Part shown: one piece after another, positions 35,446-59,010 of the stretch
Layout: the number at the start of each line of letters is the position of its first letter
How positions within the stretch are numbered: position 1 is the first letter of the stretch
Origin: Nipponacmea schrenckii
Lineage: Eukaryota; Mollusca; Gastropoda; Lottiidae
NCBI GenBank assembly: GCA_030562195.1
Contig: JAUJPP010000012.1
Location: 10,788,001 to 10,852,000, forward strand
Direction of reading: 5' to 3'
DNA length: 64,000 bases
The notes under the pieces: model-generated
Seen by the model: only the letters and a program-made list of their open reading frames with translations
The model's database searches: none
Told to the model about the DNA's origin: nothing
Made by a program: the position numbers and the translations under genes

Positions 35446-36889
35446 GAAATTGTTCATTAAATCGTAGAGACAACCAAAAAAAAAAGAAAGAAGTGACTCA
35501 GACGAAATCCCATTTAGCAGGGGGAAATTGGGTGTGGAATGAAACAAAAAAATATTTTTGGTTTGTTTTGTAATTACGTTCCATTAAAATTTTTTTAGAG
35601 ACTAATAAAAAAAAATTTGGAAAAAATTTATTTATTTCAAATGCAAAAAAATTTTATTTTGTTTGAAGGGTTCAATAAACAATTTTTTTGTCAGGGTTTG
35701 GATCTATTAAACAAATTAAAAAAGAAGCTATTTTTAAACGATTAAGAAAAATCGTTCTGAATCTTTATGAAAAATTTTTCCAAAAAATTTTTGAATGTAT
35801 CTTCGAGACTTCGGGTCACGTTCTTGCCCTTCCATAGTGATTTCGTAAGGAAAACGAAAACCGGAATTATAGGCAAAGAAGCAAATAACAAGCAACCAAC
35901 ACTGTTAACAACATTCGAGGACAATAACAATATCATTTATTTATTCTCAGTAGTGTCTGCTGAATCCAAGTGGTAGAGAACCGACGTAACCATCTCATTT
36001 GTTTGATATATTTACTTATGAAGCGAGAACAATGGCTATCTGCCAGTTTCAGCACAATCACACGATGTCTAATCTATTGCCGTTACAAAAATGAATATAC
36101 ACATCAATAGACTTATCCTACAACTAATTCTAGCAAATCTTACCACAATTTCTAACTATAAGTAGAGTGAGCAAAGAACTAGTTTCGTTGAGAGTCATAG
36201 CTTTTCACCCATTAAACGAACCAAAAAATTTATAGTGTGATTGTGTGATGTCTTAAAAATGTTTTGGATCTATAACATTTGGTTATTTATTTTTGTCAAA
36301 TGCAAAACGAAAGATATTTCTTAAACGGTTCAATCACAATACGTTACCAATTTTTGTCATGTGACCAAAATGATTTAATTTGACGTCAATGCTATAGATG
36401 GAAAATAAAATATTATTAATTGCTTTGTTATACATTAAATCAATTTAGTATGAAATAATATGATTCACAGTATTAGTTGAATTTATTTTTCCAAAAATTA
36501 TTACAAAACTTAAATGTTTTATTTCATGAGCGGTAATATCAAGGAGCTCGATGTCGAAACTTTATAAATCGCAATCTATGTATTAGTTTTTAGACATCGA
36601 TTTTGAAATGCAAACGGTTGTAGTTTTATAATATTTATGATACAAATGAGTTTTTTTTTATAAGAAAATCAGCTTAGATATAGATAGGTACTTATATAAA
36701 TGTGAACATATGATTTTTTCTGGTTCACCTTAATCCGAATTTCAACGATACTGAACATAAACGGGCCTTCGTAGTGGAAACTTCGGTAATTTTCAGTTAT
36801 TACAGGTGAGGATGTTTATAACCTTCTTGAAGTTCAGCAATCTCAAATTCCTTAGTGTTTTTTTAACCCTTAAAATGCTTGCGAAACGG
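35446..36889. other. AT-rich intergenic sequence with long homopolymers
   Basis: 35446-35770 is dominated by A and T runs. Beyond that I see no gene, RNA or family repeat. Short open frames at 35742-35976 overlap on both strands without motifs. Confidence 0.5.
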
Positions 36890-37733
36890 ACATCACATTT
36901 TTATGTGCCCATGTAAAATGTACGGACCCTATTGAAAATCAATTAAAACGAAACTATTTAGTATCAGTAATGGCCTTTGATTTGGAAAACGCGTTAAATT
37001 TTTAGCTCATAAACCCTGCAGAAAACACAATCCTTGCCGATTTTGATGATACGGGTTGATACCTGATGAAATTGTTTAATATCACCCAAGGATTAACCCC
37101 ATAGAAAAAAATATCGACATTATTATATTTAATATGCATTATGGCCCTTGTTCTTCAAAATAGTTTCGATTTTCGGATCGTAAACAGTCTACAAGGCACA
37201 ACTCTTTAAGGATTTTGATGAATCTTGGTATGAGTATTTGTAATCACCGAAGGATAAACTTAGTATCAGTTGAAAAATTATCAAAATTTTAAATCGTTAA
37301 CACTCTTTATAGTATTGGACGAAACTTGATGAAATTGTTCATTATCACTCAGGGATCAACCCTATAGAGATATGACAAAATATTTGATATGAATTATTGC
37401 CCTTGTTACTTAAAACACGTTCGATTTTTGGCTCTTAAACACTCTTCAAGGCACAATTCTTTAAGAATTATGACGAAACTTGTCGAAATTGTTATCACCC
37501 AAGGGTGAACCCCATAGAAAATAAAAAATACTGGAAATATCTATTATTGCCTTGTTATTAGGTAAAATTCTTGACTGGTTTTAAACTTAGTAATAATGTA
37601 CTTATCATCCCAGAAAAGAAGTGTTTGACTGATGGTTGATTATGATATTCTGGTGGTTGTTACTGTACTGTCATGTTTTCATTCAAAATCAATTCTGCCA
37701 GTGGGTGTATGTTATCTTGCCTGGCAAGCTATC
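36890..37733 (-). mobile_element. Dispersed molluscan element, copy 3
   Basis: The right end CTGCCAGTGGGTGTATG, then CTTGCCTGGCAAGCTATC, ends at 37733 and matches copy 1. The interior has diverged core units (TATTGCCCTTGTT; AAACTTGATGAAATTG; ATCACTCAGGGATCAACCC). The left end is a worn TTTATGTGCCCATG near 36900 with GTACGGACC, the remnant of the microsatellite. The start is approximate. Confidence 0.6.
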
Positions 37734-40700
37734 TAAATTCAAGTTTAACATAAATCTCATTTATATATATACCTTCATACCCAGTTTAATCAATATCGCA
37801 TTAAGCCTGTTTCATCTGTAGTGGTTACACGATAATTTGACGCGTTTCTGGTAAGGAAATAACTATAAAACAGTTTATCTAAAATCTAGTCGAATTCGAA
37901 CTTGACTGAATTCTTATCAATATATACAGGTAAATGAAAACCAAGTCATTATCGGATGGTAACTTAGACCCCTTTCGTGTTTTTAAGAACGGACGGACCA
38001 ACTGTCAGAGGTGACAGAAACATCTACGTCTACATTTCCACGCTATTGACCCTCACATGGTACAATGTTGCTGTTCTTTTATCTTTACAGTGTGCCCAAA
38101 CATTCAATTATCGTCTTTAATTCTCTTCCATTCGTATTGAAATAGGCCCACTTTTAACAATAAGTTTATAAGGTAAGTTTCGAAATTAGGCGTTTTGGGG
38201 ATAGATAAAATTAGTTTGGATATTATGTACAGTAATAATATTATTAAAACAGACTATCATTCATTATAGTGTTACAGATTTTATATGGTTTTATAACAAT
38301 CGAAGACAAATGAATGCATCACTTCGACTCAATATGCCATCTGAAAGGTGTGTGAATAAACTAAACATACTATATTGATTCAGCTAGTTAAGTAATAGGC
38401 AAACTTAAATGGAATAAAATTCCTAACTACAGAGTAGAATATTATCATGTTTTAAAAGCTGTCTAAATTTATCAAAGCTGTTTAACAAAATATTCAGTAT
38501 GATATATTGATTAGGCTATATATTATACGAATAAAAAGCGATTGGTACCAAATAATTTAGCATTATGTATCATGTATGGACTATGGCCATATATTTCAGT
38601 ATTCTTGTGTTTTATCTTCTTTCTAATGTTATGTAGTTTCAGATTGCGAATTATTGGACACTCAGTTGCACATTAAGGCTTGCTTGGGATCTTTCTTCAT
38701 ATAAAACTGCAACAACATAGGTACAAAGGACAACACAATGAAATGAAAAAAGTATTTAAGAAAAGAAAAATTAATGGGCACGATAGGATAACGTGATTTC
38801 GGGAAAAATAGGGATTGATTATCTCAAATATAAAAGTCTAGGATTGAACACATTCTTTATTCGGAAATTGGAATAAGCGGCATGGAACTGGTGGTTATTT
38901 TTCTTCTATCTGCAATTATATGAACTAATAGCTCAACAATTTGGCGAAAGGTTTGCTTGTTACACACTAGTGGGCTACTCACAAAGTTTGCTATGAAAAG
39001 GGGTGTCATTAAAAGGGATGAAAGAGGTTTTATGGCAATTTTACGTAAATCGAGGACACTAATACCATCAATTTGAACCATGCAAATTTTTAATCAGACG
39101 TCGGTAGTTTCCGCAATTCCTCTTAAACCAAGTGTTTGGTGACGTCACTAAACCCGAATTTTTCTTTATCTACCAGAAAAGGTAGGGTTTTGCTGGTTCA
39201 CAATCATGGTCGTAGGTTTCGATGACAGGTTGAATGTGATGGGTTTATACAGGTATATGAAATGAAACTATCGATTTGGAAAAAACAACAGATGATACAT
39301 ACATGCGTACACATCTGAATACTAAGCAGTGATGGATGAATATGCAATATTAATTCCCTTTCAATATTTTATCTGAAAACCTTTCAAGTTTTCATACAAA
39401 TAATTTTCTGAGAGTATTTCAGAAATCAGAATATACATTGTGTTTTTCAAAGAAGTTTTAAGCAGTGACATATTAAACGTCGATTCATTCTACTGCTCAA
39501 TATATAGCTTGGTAAAATAATACAGAAATGAAAAAATAATCGCCTAGAGGAAATTAGTCTATTAGCTTAAATAAATAAACACTACTTTATAATAATATTT
39601 TAATGTCACCACTGAGTTGGGTGAAATCTCGTTATTTGAGATTCCATTCTGATATCATTGCTAGATATATTGTGAGATCAAATCCATTCTGTCTCGTTTG
39701 ATCAATTAAAAACCATTATGAAACGGTATAAGTATAACAATATGTCAATGAGTTGACCGAATCACTGAACGCATCTTATGACCACTTCTCCTTTGAAAAA
39801 TCAGATTAATCTTGCGCCTTCTGGCTGGATTTGAAAAAATGCATACACTCCATCGCCGTCAACAAGACTAGGCAGTAGTGGAGAATTTATTATGGTCGCT
39901 TATTGTAGGTGGGCACTGAATAAAGGTACTTCTCTTGTTTATTCAGTTTTCGGAATTTGTTCTATTACCTTAAAATTTTAAGAGGAGCCACCCAATGCCA
40001 AATGGGACACAAAGCTGAACAGTAATTTAATCAAATAAGATAGGGAAACTAGTTTCTTAGAAGATACAGATTTGAAATTGATTTCGCTTAAAGGGATAAT
40101 AGGTCTTAGCATGAACATAAAATATGAAAATTTTTAACTTGGTCAATATGGACCTGTATTCATCAGTAAATATACCTGCTGCCATAAATAACATAAAAAA
40201 ATAATAAAAATCTAAAAAACTAAGTGATATTCCATAATACATTGATTAAGCGTTTTTCGTAAATGACTTAGTTTTGTGAGTTTTCCATATTTTAAGAGAT
40301 GCTGTTACTTTATGACACCAGGTAAGTTCACTGATGAATATATATTCATATTGACCATTTGAGAACTAAAATTTTATGTTCCTCCTAACACGTAGTATTC
40401 CTTTAAAGAGAGGTATCTTAACTTAACACAGCGTTATTTTATCAGAATTTACAGTCTCTTGCAAGTTCCTCAAATGTTCTCAGTTGTGGTATCTTTTCGG
40501 GATCCAATCACATGCAAAACGGTAGGAATTTAAGTAATTTCAAAAAACAATTCTCTCATCTTCTCATGAAACCATGAATTAGCAAATTATGTTTGTCTGG
40601 AAACAAATTTTTTTCGTAATGTTGGATTGATTAATTACAAAATTATCCATTTAATGGTAGACTAATCTCAATTAATGAATTTTAGACCTCAGTTCCTCGT

Positions 40701-41640
40701 TATGATATATTCTTATCACATCAATATTAAACAATGTGTAATATATCGTCATTACATATGTATCACATGGAACAATTCAATGTTTCATTTCATTAATTAT
40801 ACCATCCCATCACAATTAAACTTGTTTATGAAAATTATTCCTTGCGGAATACGTGTAAAATACAAGCTTTTTTGTAATAAAACAACACAAAGTACAAAGA
40901 TATTCAGCCTAATACGTTTTACTAATTACTTAAAATTACTAAATTATGGAAAAATATTTCAAAATATTTTTCATCAGATAAATTCCGTGATTATTATATC
41001 TACCTTTTTCAAGTTTTCTTGACTCAAAATGTAAATAATTTATCATCTTATCCCCCTCCAATATCTTAATTGACATGAAATCAAATAATATAATTATTTT
41101 ACCAAAATTGTTTTAACTTTTGAGAGATGCATACAAAATATCGTAATGGTGATTTTCAGTCCTAAACCTGCAAGTTTCCTTCCCATTGCAGTCAATCATA
41201 CACCAACATTTTCAGTTTGAATCCTATAAAAGATCAAAGTTATGAAAAGTAACAATAACAATGACCCCGGTTGAAGGCTTCGCTAAATTGCCAAAACGTT
41301 TTGAATATTAAGATTACTTTATAGGAAATAAACACAAACTTATTCGTAGGAATGGATACTGCGTCCCAGGTTGCTTTTTAGACGACATTATTAACATCCA
41401 TGGGTGTGAATAAAAAGTCAAATAGTTCTAGACGCACGAACAACATTTATCTTCTATAAACTTTTTTGTCTATCAAATGTTGTGGGCAGTGGAACTGATC
41501 ACATTCGTCATCGAATCATCAATTCTGTTCTATAAATAAAACTAATGGATGATTAAACAAGATAGATTTAAACATATTGACATAAATATTGAATGGCTAA
41601 AAAGTTCATTATTAATATTTCCGATTATATGATATGATAG
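37734..41640. other. Intergenic, no gene seen
   Basis: AT-rich and without convincing coding sequence. Open frames at 38857-39081 and 40675-41022 lack motifs and splice context. It includes the dispersed repeat at 40244-40340. Confidence 0.5.
40244..40340 (+). repeat. Dispersed repeat, pair with 28565-28660
   Basis: TGATTAAGCGTTTTTCG followed by ATGACTTAGTTTTGTGAG and ACACCAGGTAAGTTCACTGATG. It is the opposite-orientation partner of 28565-28660. Confidence 0.65.
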
Positions 41641-42780
41641 AATTCGATATACACAGATAAGCTTGATAGGGATAGCAAGTTGATAATTACGATTGGGGTG
41701 CCAAATTCATATCTGTGCTTGGGATACAAATGATATTGATTAGAATTTTATCGTGTTTGGGATACAAATTTTAAAATATAACTGTGATTGGAATGCCAGC
41801 TTAATAACTGTAACTGAGATGCCAGATATATAACTGTAACTGAGATGCCAAGTTGATAATTTTGATTGAGATGTCAAGGTAACAGTTTTTCAGATGCAAT
41901 AATGATAACTGTAATTCAAATCCCGATTTCACTACTTTGATTTGGATAACAATTTTATTACTGAGTATACCAAATCCAGATCGCTGATCTCTGGGATTTA
42001 TCAAGTTCATTAGAGGAAGTTGAGTAAATCAATTCACGTGATTGGAATACCAAGTGCCTAATTATTACTGTGATTTGGGATAACAAGAAAATTGCTGTGA
42101 TCTGGATACAATGTAAAATTTCTAGGATTTTATATATGGTACATGGAATACCAAATCCATGACCGTCATTGGGATAACAAGTTCATTACTACCATTGGGA
42201 TAACAAGTTCATTACTACCATTGGGATAACAAGTTCATTACAGTGATTGTGATTCTTGACAAATTACATGGTTACATAATATTCATAATTTATTAAGGTT
42301 GGGATTCCTGGTTTATTACAGAGAATGGGATTCCTGGTTTATTACTGAAATTGGGATTCCTGGTTTAATACTGAGATTGAGATTCCTGTTTTATTACTGA
42401 GATTGGGATTCCTCGTTTATCACTGAGATTGGGATGAGATTTGGATTCCTCTTATATTACTGAAATTGGGATTCCACGTTTAATACTGAGATTGGGATTC
42501 CTTGTTAATTACTAAGATTTGGATTCCTCGTTTATTACTGAGATTGGGAATCCTCGTTTATTATTGAGACGTAATATCAATTTTTTTTAACTAAGATCGG
42601 GATATAACGTTTATTACTGAGATTAGGAAATCAAGTTTATTACTGAGATTTGGATGTAACCGTATTACTAAGTTTGGGATATCAAGTTTTTTTTTACAAA
42701 GTTTGGGATATAACGTTTATTAATAATATTGGGATCTAAGTTCATTATTGTGATTGGAATACACAGTTCCTTACACTGTG
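41640..42780. repeat. Degenerate minisatellite, about 26-30 bp unit, about 1.1 kb
   Basis: The unit is of the form ACTGAGATTGGGATTCCTGG followed by TTTATT, earlier drifting to GTGATTGGGATAACAAG + TTCATT. About 35-40 imperfect copies run up to 140 bp before the receptor kinase start codon. The ends blur into unique sequence. Confidence 0.85.
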
Positions 42781-42915
42781 ATTTTTTAAAATCGTTTGTG
42801 AATGAGACAAACCCTCGAGAACAGCTAATGAAATTGCATGGGAAAACTAATTGATTTATGTAGAATAGCTTAAAATTTTGTTAGGAACTAGTTTAAGTTC
42901 TTTTCAGGATTAACA

Positions 42916-53410
<10,495 letters not shown>

Positions 53411-53511
53411 ATATATTCACATTTTAAATATGTGTGTTTATATGAGGTAAAAAAGAAGTTCACTGAAAATACATTTTATACCAAATACTTGCGCGCGCTA
53501 CTTTAGTTATA

Positions 53512-53709
53512 CGAGGGACACTCCAAAAGTTTTGAGATATTCAGACGTTACCCATGATTGAAGTTTTAAATGTAATTGATCGATGTGACGTTTCCCATAT
53601 TTTCATCACTGTATAGAGAGTGGTCGAGGTTACTTTGAGAAAGCCTTAGTGTTTTTTTTCCAAAAAATTTTTTTCACATTTTGCCTCAAAACTTTTTGAG
53701 TGCCCCTCG
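53512..53709. mobile_element. Mariner-like MITE, about 198 bp
   Basis: Terminal repeats CGAGGGACACTCCAAAAG and the inverted CTTTTTGAGTGCCCCTCG are flanked by TA on both sides (53510-53511 and 53710-53711), the Tc1/mariner target. The interior has no coding capacity. It lies about 100 bp past the receptor kinase stop codon. Confidence 0.8.
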
Positions 53710-53800
53710 TATCATTGAATTATGTAGAAGAAAAGACTTTTTTCCGATAAGCCAGATTATCAATATTAATTTATCAAAGTGCTCAATAACCTTATATTAA

Positions 53801-54272
53801 AGGGGCACAATCTTGATTTTTAGGGGTCGTTTTGGGCCTTTGTTATATTTAAACAGTCCTCAGAAATACTCAAGCTCTAAGAAAATCGCAAAATACCTTG
53901 AAATATATCTCAAAAATTTCACTTTTTATTTTTTTTCCTTGCTGTACGCGGCCGGTCTTCAGTCAGTCTGAAAATTGTGTGTCCTGTTGATAAAATCTAC
54001 AATCGTTATTACATGTACTTTCTTTTTGTTTTATCGGTGTGGGCCTGCGCAGTAGTCTATTTATAACTCGTTGATTTTCCAATATGGCGGGACGTTCATA
54101 ATATCTTAAGACATTATGATTTTCAAACACGGATAAATATGTATACCAATGGATTTGAAGGCTCAAATTTCAAAGGTAAGCTCTGTAGACTATGTCTGAT
54201 TAGCTAAACGAAAGATTTCATGTGCTTGAGGCTGTCGGATGATTGTCCGAAACAAATCAAGCCTGTGCCCCT
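53801..54272. mobile_element. TTAA-flanked MITE, 472 bp (piggyBac-like target)
   Basis: AGGGGCACA at the left and TGTGCCCCT at the right are exact inverted repeats, each next to TTAA (53797-53800 and 54273-54276). TTAA duplication is the signature of piggyBac-type transposition. No transposase is present. The interior includes a GC-richer patch (CTGTACGCGGCCGG) and otherwise nothing recognisable. Confidence 0.75.
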
Positions 54273-54279
54273 TTAAATA

Positions 54280-55205
54280 GATTTATTTTAGTCTTATTTG
54301 TCTTTTAACCATGTGCATCGGGGCATTCTTGTGCATGCTAAGATTGGCATTGGGAAAATCAAATCTAATCTAACGCAGCATTTAAACTTAGAGAAATAGT
54401 TTGATATCTCTCAAACATAGAGTAGAAATTTACCTCCACGTATATTAGCCACTAAATATCCCTTTATGCATATTATCACTTAATATGGGCATAAAATTGG
54501 GGGTGTTAATGCAATGGATGGTTTGCTTTTAAAACAAAGGGTATCCATTCTCAAGTCTTTGAATCAGTTTGGCTTCAGTATTTCTCGATGTTGAACTGAA
54601 CTTGATTTAAGAAATAGATGGTAAAAAGAGAAATGATGTTTAAGAAATATTTTATTTTAAAACAAGGTTAACAAATTATCAAAATTTGTTCCCGAAATAA
54701 TAATAATCTGTTCATTGTTATAATTTTAGTCCTTAATCAAATTTTATAACAGGAATATATGATATAAAAAATGTTGTAATTTTCTTAATTTTTTCTTTTT
54801 ATAAATAGACACCAAAAACAATATATATTGAATAAATAGAACTGAACACTTGCTTAAAAAAAAGATTCTCAAACATTTATAAAATAAAAAGAAAATATAA
54901 AATGTTTAGCATTAAAGGGAATGCTGAACCATATTTTCAAAAGTTTTTAACAATATTACATATTTGAATCTTTATCAAGCACAAACAATAATAATGATTA
55001 TTACATATTTGGTCTACTATTAAATACAGTTTACAATAAATTTCTTACTGAGGCAAAGATTTATTTTATGTTACCAACAAAGGTTATCTTTAGTCTTTCA
55101 GAAGTAAAACAAATTACTTGAGCCACTGATAAAATTAAAGCCAAGGTTTAGAATTCTAATTCCAGATAAATATAATAAATTTGGTCTAAAAGAAGAAAAC
55201 CCTTA
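54280..55205. other. Convergent intergenic region and MPDU1 3' UTR
   Basis: The receptor kinase and MPDU1 genes end facing each other here. On the minus strand an AATAAA polyadenylation signal (TTTATT at 55060-55065) lies about 140 bp beyond the MPDU1 stop. The rest is AT-rich without ORFs. Confidence 0.5.
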
Positions 55206-57602
55206 TTAATGTGCTTTCTTGGATTTGGTCTTTTTGGATTTCGAACTGTTCCAATAGTAAATCATTTGAGCTACAATCAAACCATTAAATGCCGTCGAAA
55301 CAACATATTGAAAGATGACTAATTTATCTCCTGTTTCCTGAATGGATGTAAATATCCGAGCTACTGAACCAAAAAATAAAAGAAATACTGTTATAGCAGA
55401 TAGTTGACCTGTACTACCATTTTGAAAATTAGCATGAGCCTGGATCATCTGCAAAATAAAACATAATGTGTTTAATCCCTCCTCCTTCTTATTATGTTTA
55501 AACAGAGATTCAATGGATCTAATAATTGACTCTGAATCTTGAGCTAAATCCATGGATAACAAAAGTAACAATGGAATGACATACCTTACTAATAGCTACA
55601 ATTCCAGCACCACTAGCTTGTAAACCAGCTAATAATGACATAGATACAGAAGGAGACAATAGGTAGGCTAATATACCACTATAAACTGCTAAATAACCTA
55701 AACCATAAACAGTTCTACCACTAAATAATAACACTAAGAATGCTATTATTACTGTCTGAAATACTAGAAAACCAGCTTCACCATAGGAACTGAAATAAAG
55801 TACATGATGTTGTGAAGACTAACAGATTCAAGCCATAAGTAATGAATAGAACCTCATAGGGTTACACATTAGCCTAAACTATATAAAATGCAGATGAGTA
55901 TCATTTATTTGTTCTATGTTAGCATAAGATTCTCTCCCATTGAATGTTGAAGCCAGCAAATACGAAAGACATCACCTGAGCCATTTGTCTATGGTGCCAA
56001 TTGTCTCAGCAGTAGTGAGACTTTGGCTCACTTGTTTGCTCAAAGAGGTCATTTGACCTATCATACAAAGGAAGCAGTAAAAATTACAAATGGCTGACCC
56101 GGATGTATATATGGCTAGTACTTCCTCTCTAGTTCTAGTTGGTATGCAGAGCCATTTATTGATTCTATTTTCACCATTCCAATTTACTGCTCAACCTGGC
56201 ATGATAACTGGATTAGGATTTCTTGAAGTAGGCTGTTCTAAAAGTGATCAGTAACCTTTTCATGGTTTTAAATGGTTTAAAAAAACTAAAGCTTACCTGA
56301 ATGGGAACCCATTAGCAAAACCATATGATAAACTAGCAGTTATAGCAATTAATTCTAATGTAACAGCTGGCATACTTATACCCTCTCCACTTTTAGCTGC
56401 TACAATCTTGATAACTTGAGGTAGTTTCACTATATAATTATAAAGAGGTAGAGGTTAAACTTAAAGTTTTAGATTAAACTTGGCATTGTAGGCTTATCTT
56501 TGGCTAAGGCTAATATTTTTGTTATAGATACTGTGTTCACAGCCATTAAAGATTGAACAAATCTTTTGCTGAATCGAAAACAATCATCTCTTTTCAAATT
56601 ATTATTTGATATTGTAGGCTACTGAAGGGTAAATGAAATACAGAATCGAAACTTACCAATACATGATCCAGCTATGATAGCAAATCCTAAACATTTACTT
56701 ATAACAACTTTCAGACAACCAACTGAATCAGAAACAGATAAATATATTGTTATATATAGTAACAAGTACTGTAATAGACAGTATGTACTAATACCAACGA
56801 CATGGACATAATTTGCCACTGATAAAAGAGTTAACCCCTTTTTAATATTGCCTGAAATAAACCTTTGGTCTATATCATTTTGCATAAATCCACATTGCAA
56901 TGAATGAAAAACATTCAGGCATACCCTACTAAATGATTTTTCCAAATTATCCAAGCAGAATGCTGAATAAGTCGTCTTCTTTTAGAAGCATTAAACCAAA
57001 TGAAAGGGGATATTATATTCCACAGACTGCCAATAGGAGGGACTAAGTGTAATTTCTTCATTCGCTTATAGAGAATCTCATCATTTCATAAATATTCTTA
57101 GAAGTTAGATTTGCTGCTTGATTTTAACAATTCACAATAAAAATGGATTGATACAGTGTCCATGATATGAGAGAGGTAAGACTATGACTATTGTCTATAT
57201 GCAGCCTCCTATATGGATGGGTCATAAATTAATTGTATTTTAGTAAAGTTTGAGTTTTATAATAAGGCGCTTCAGCACTTCCACAATACAATGTCATCCG
57301 GTTGGTAAAAGTTTAATGAAATTAATGTCAGCATCCGAAAATCGTCAAACAAACCACATATATAATTTTTGCTATTAGTAGGCCTACGGTGCCACGGTAT
57401 TGTATTACCGTACACCCAGGATACGAAGTCGTAATTTGTAAATTACAGACACCAATAAGGAATATTGATTGGCCCAAACCCCAATAATTTACTCACCGTG
57501 CAAAAGGTTTAAACTTATAAAAAGAGTATTAAAGCATGGTTGAGGAGCTATAATCTGAAGCAATGGAAACACAAAGGCTGGAATTAATGTTGAATTCGAC
57601 AT
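55206..57602 (-). CDS. MPDU1: Mannose-P-dolichol utilization defect 1 protein, complete
   Basis: Exons on the minus strand: 57602-57497, 56722-56657, 56429-56297, 55789-55585 and 55448-55206. They give 753 nt, 250 aa, frame kept at all GT-AG junctions. The vertebrate protein is about 247 aa. Seen: multiple hydrophobic helices; a PQ-loop VKLPQVIKI at residues 58-66; [26 protein letters not shown]; and the highly conserved [11 protein letters not shown]...[15 protein letters not shown] block. It ends [14 protein letters not shown], a Lys-rich ER-retention-type tail. Known: MPDU1 is an ER membrane PQ-loop protein needed for use of mannose- and glucose-P-dolichol in N-glycan, GPI and C-mannose synthesis. 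The ATG at 57602 opens a hydrophobic N-terminus, as expected. No oddities were seen. Confidence 0.95.
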
Positions 57603-58990
57603 TTTCTCTACAATGTTGTTTATGTTTTCTGTTCAGAGTTATCTTTTCCTTAGTCCGATATACTCCACAATGCATATACAAGACAAAGTTCAAACTCGCA
57701 TTTCATAACTTTACTAATATGGAATCGATTTGATCTACGTGTCATTTTGAACACTAGCGATATACAGTGGCGTCATGCTCCCAAGACTGAAGTTATTCAT
57801 AGAGGGACAGACTGTCTTTGAAGGAGTAGGATATTAATATCATAATAATAATATAAAATATAGAGGTTAAGATTCAAAATTCTCCTTTAAAAATATGTTT
57901 GACAAATAGAAAGGATTTAGTGCATTTGTCCATAGAATTGTTAATAGATATACATATTATAAACATAGGCCTATTTTGAGGACAGAACGTATACAAACAA
58001 TTTTTTTCCAATTGTTAAAAATGAGGCAGAGTATAATTTGGGGGTATAGGGCCTATGCCTTAGATTTCTTATTAATATTTCTGGCTGGTCTTTGTCGAGA
58101 AAAATATCAAACAAAGCGGAGGCTACAAAACTCGGGTGTTCCCAAGAAGTAAATAGCACTGGTCCGATAAACAAAATTCATAATTGCATTAAAAAAATAT
58201 ATTTATATAAGAAACAAACAAATACAATTAATACAAATGAAATCGCTGTCTATATATGAATTTAATGTTGACATATTCAGATTTAATATATTTATTGTGA
58301 TTTGTGACAATTGGTGTGAAATTCAAAAGTCTTTGCACGACAGTAGTGGCATCGATTTGCAGCAACTTCACAAAAGCTAATCGTTTTATGACAAAAGATT
58401 ATATGCAGCTAATACGATTGTTACACTTAGACTTTTCACAAAACATTCCACTATATACAACAGACGTCTGTAGGATCCATAACCCAATACAAAAAAAAAA
58501 AAAAAAAATAAAAATAAAAACTTCTTTAATATCCCATAATAATATCATAAACTAGGTCATAATCGGAAATAGTCCTTTTTTCGTTTTTAAAATAGGCCTG
58601 TTTTAAAGTTGAATCGTCTCATAGTATTTCGTAGTAAAAAAAATAAGGAAAAAAAAAAAATCTATTTATTTCCTTCACGTTCTGTTAGACTTTGGGATAA
58701 CATCCATTTACTTTTTCTCCATCAAAATAAATTTCCAAGCGGCCTATATAGATACCGCAAATAAAAACTTTAATTATTGTGAATGTGAGAAATAAATTGG
58801 GCTATGATGCAAATGAAAAGCTTTGTTTCCAATCAGTTAGATGAACATTCTTTTCATAGAGCTATAAAATATAGAATTAAATACATTATTATACATATTT
58901 GTTAGTATAGGAGTGCATAATGTAATAAAGCATGTAAAGAAAATTGTGTCATTAGAACAATACGTGTAAGTAATGCAATAAGATTAATAT
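57603..58990. other. MPDU1 upstream region, no further gene seen
   Basis: The first few hundred bases probably include the MPDU1 promoter; I see no clear TATA or CpG island. Poly(A) runs lie near 58490-58510 and 58650. The open frame at 58304-58555 ends in the A-run and shows no motif. Confidence 0.45.
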
Positions 58991-59010
58991 CAGCATTGAG
59001 GAATAATATT

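Noticed and set aside
40675..41022. 115-codon plus-strand frame
   Set aside because: No motif or codon signal, very high Ile/Asn/Tyr/Phe content as expected from AT-rich non-coding DNA.
56619..56954. 111-codon minus-strand gene
   Set aside because: Only 56722-56657 is real coding sequence (MPDU1 exon 2); the rest is intron.
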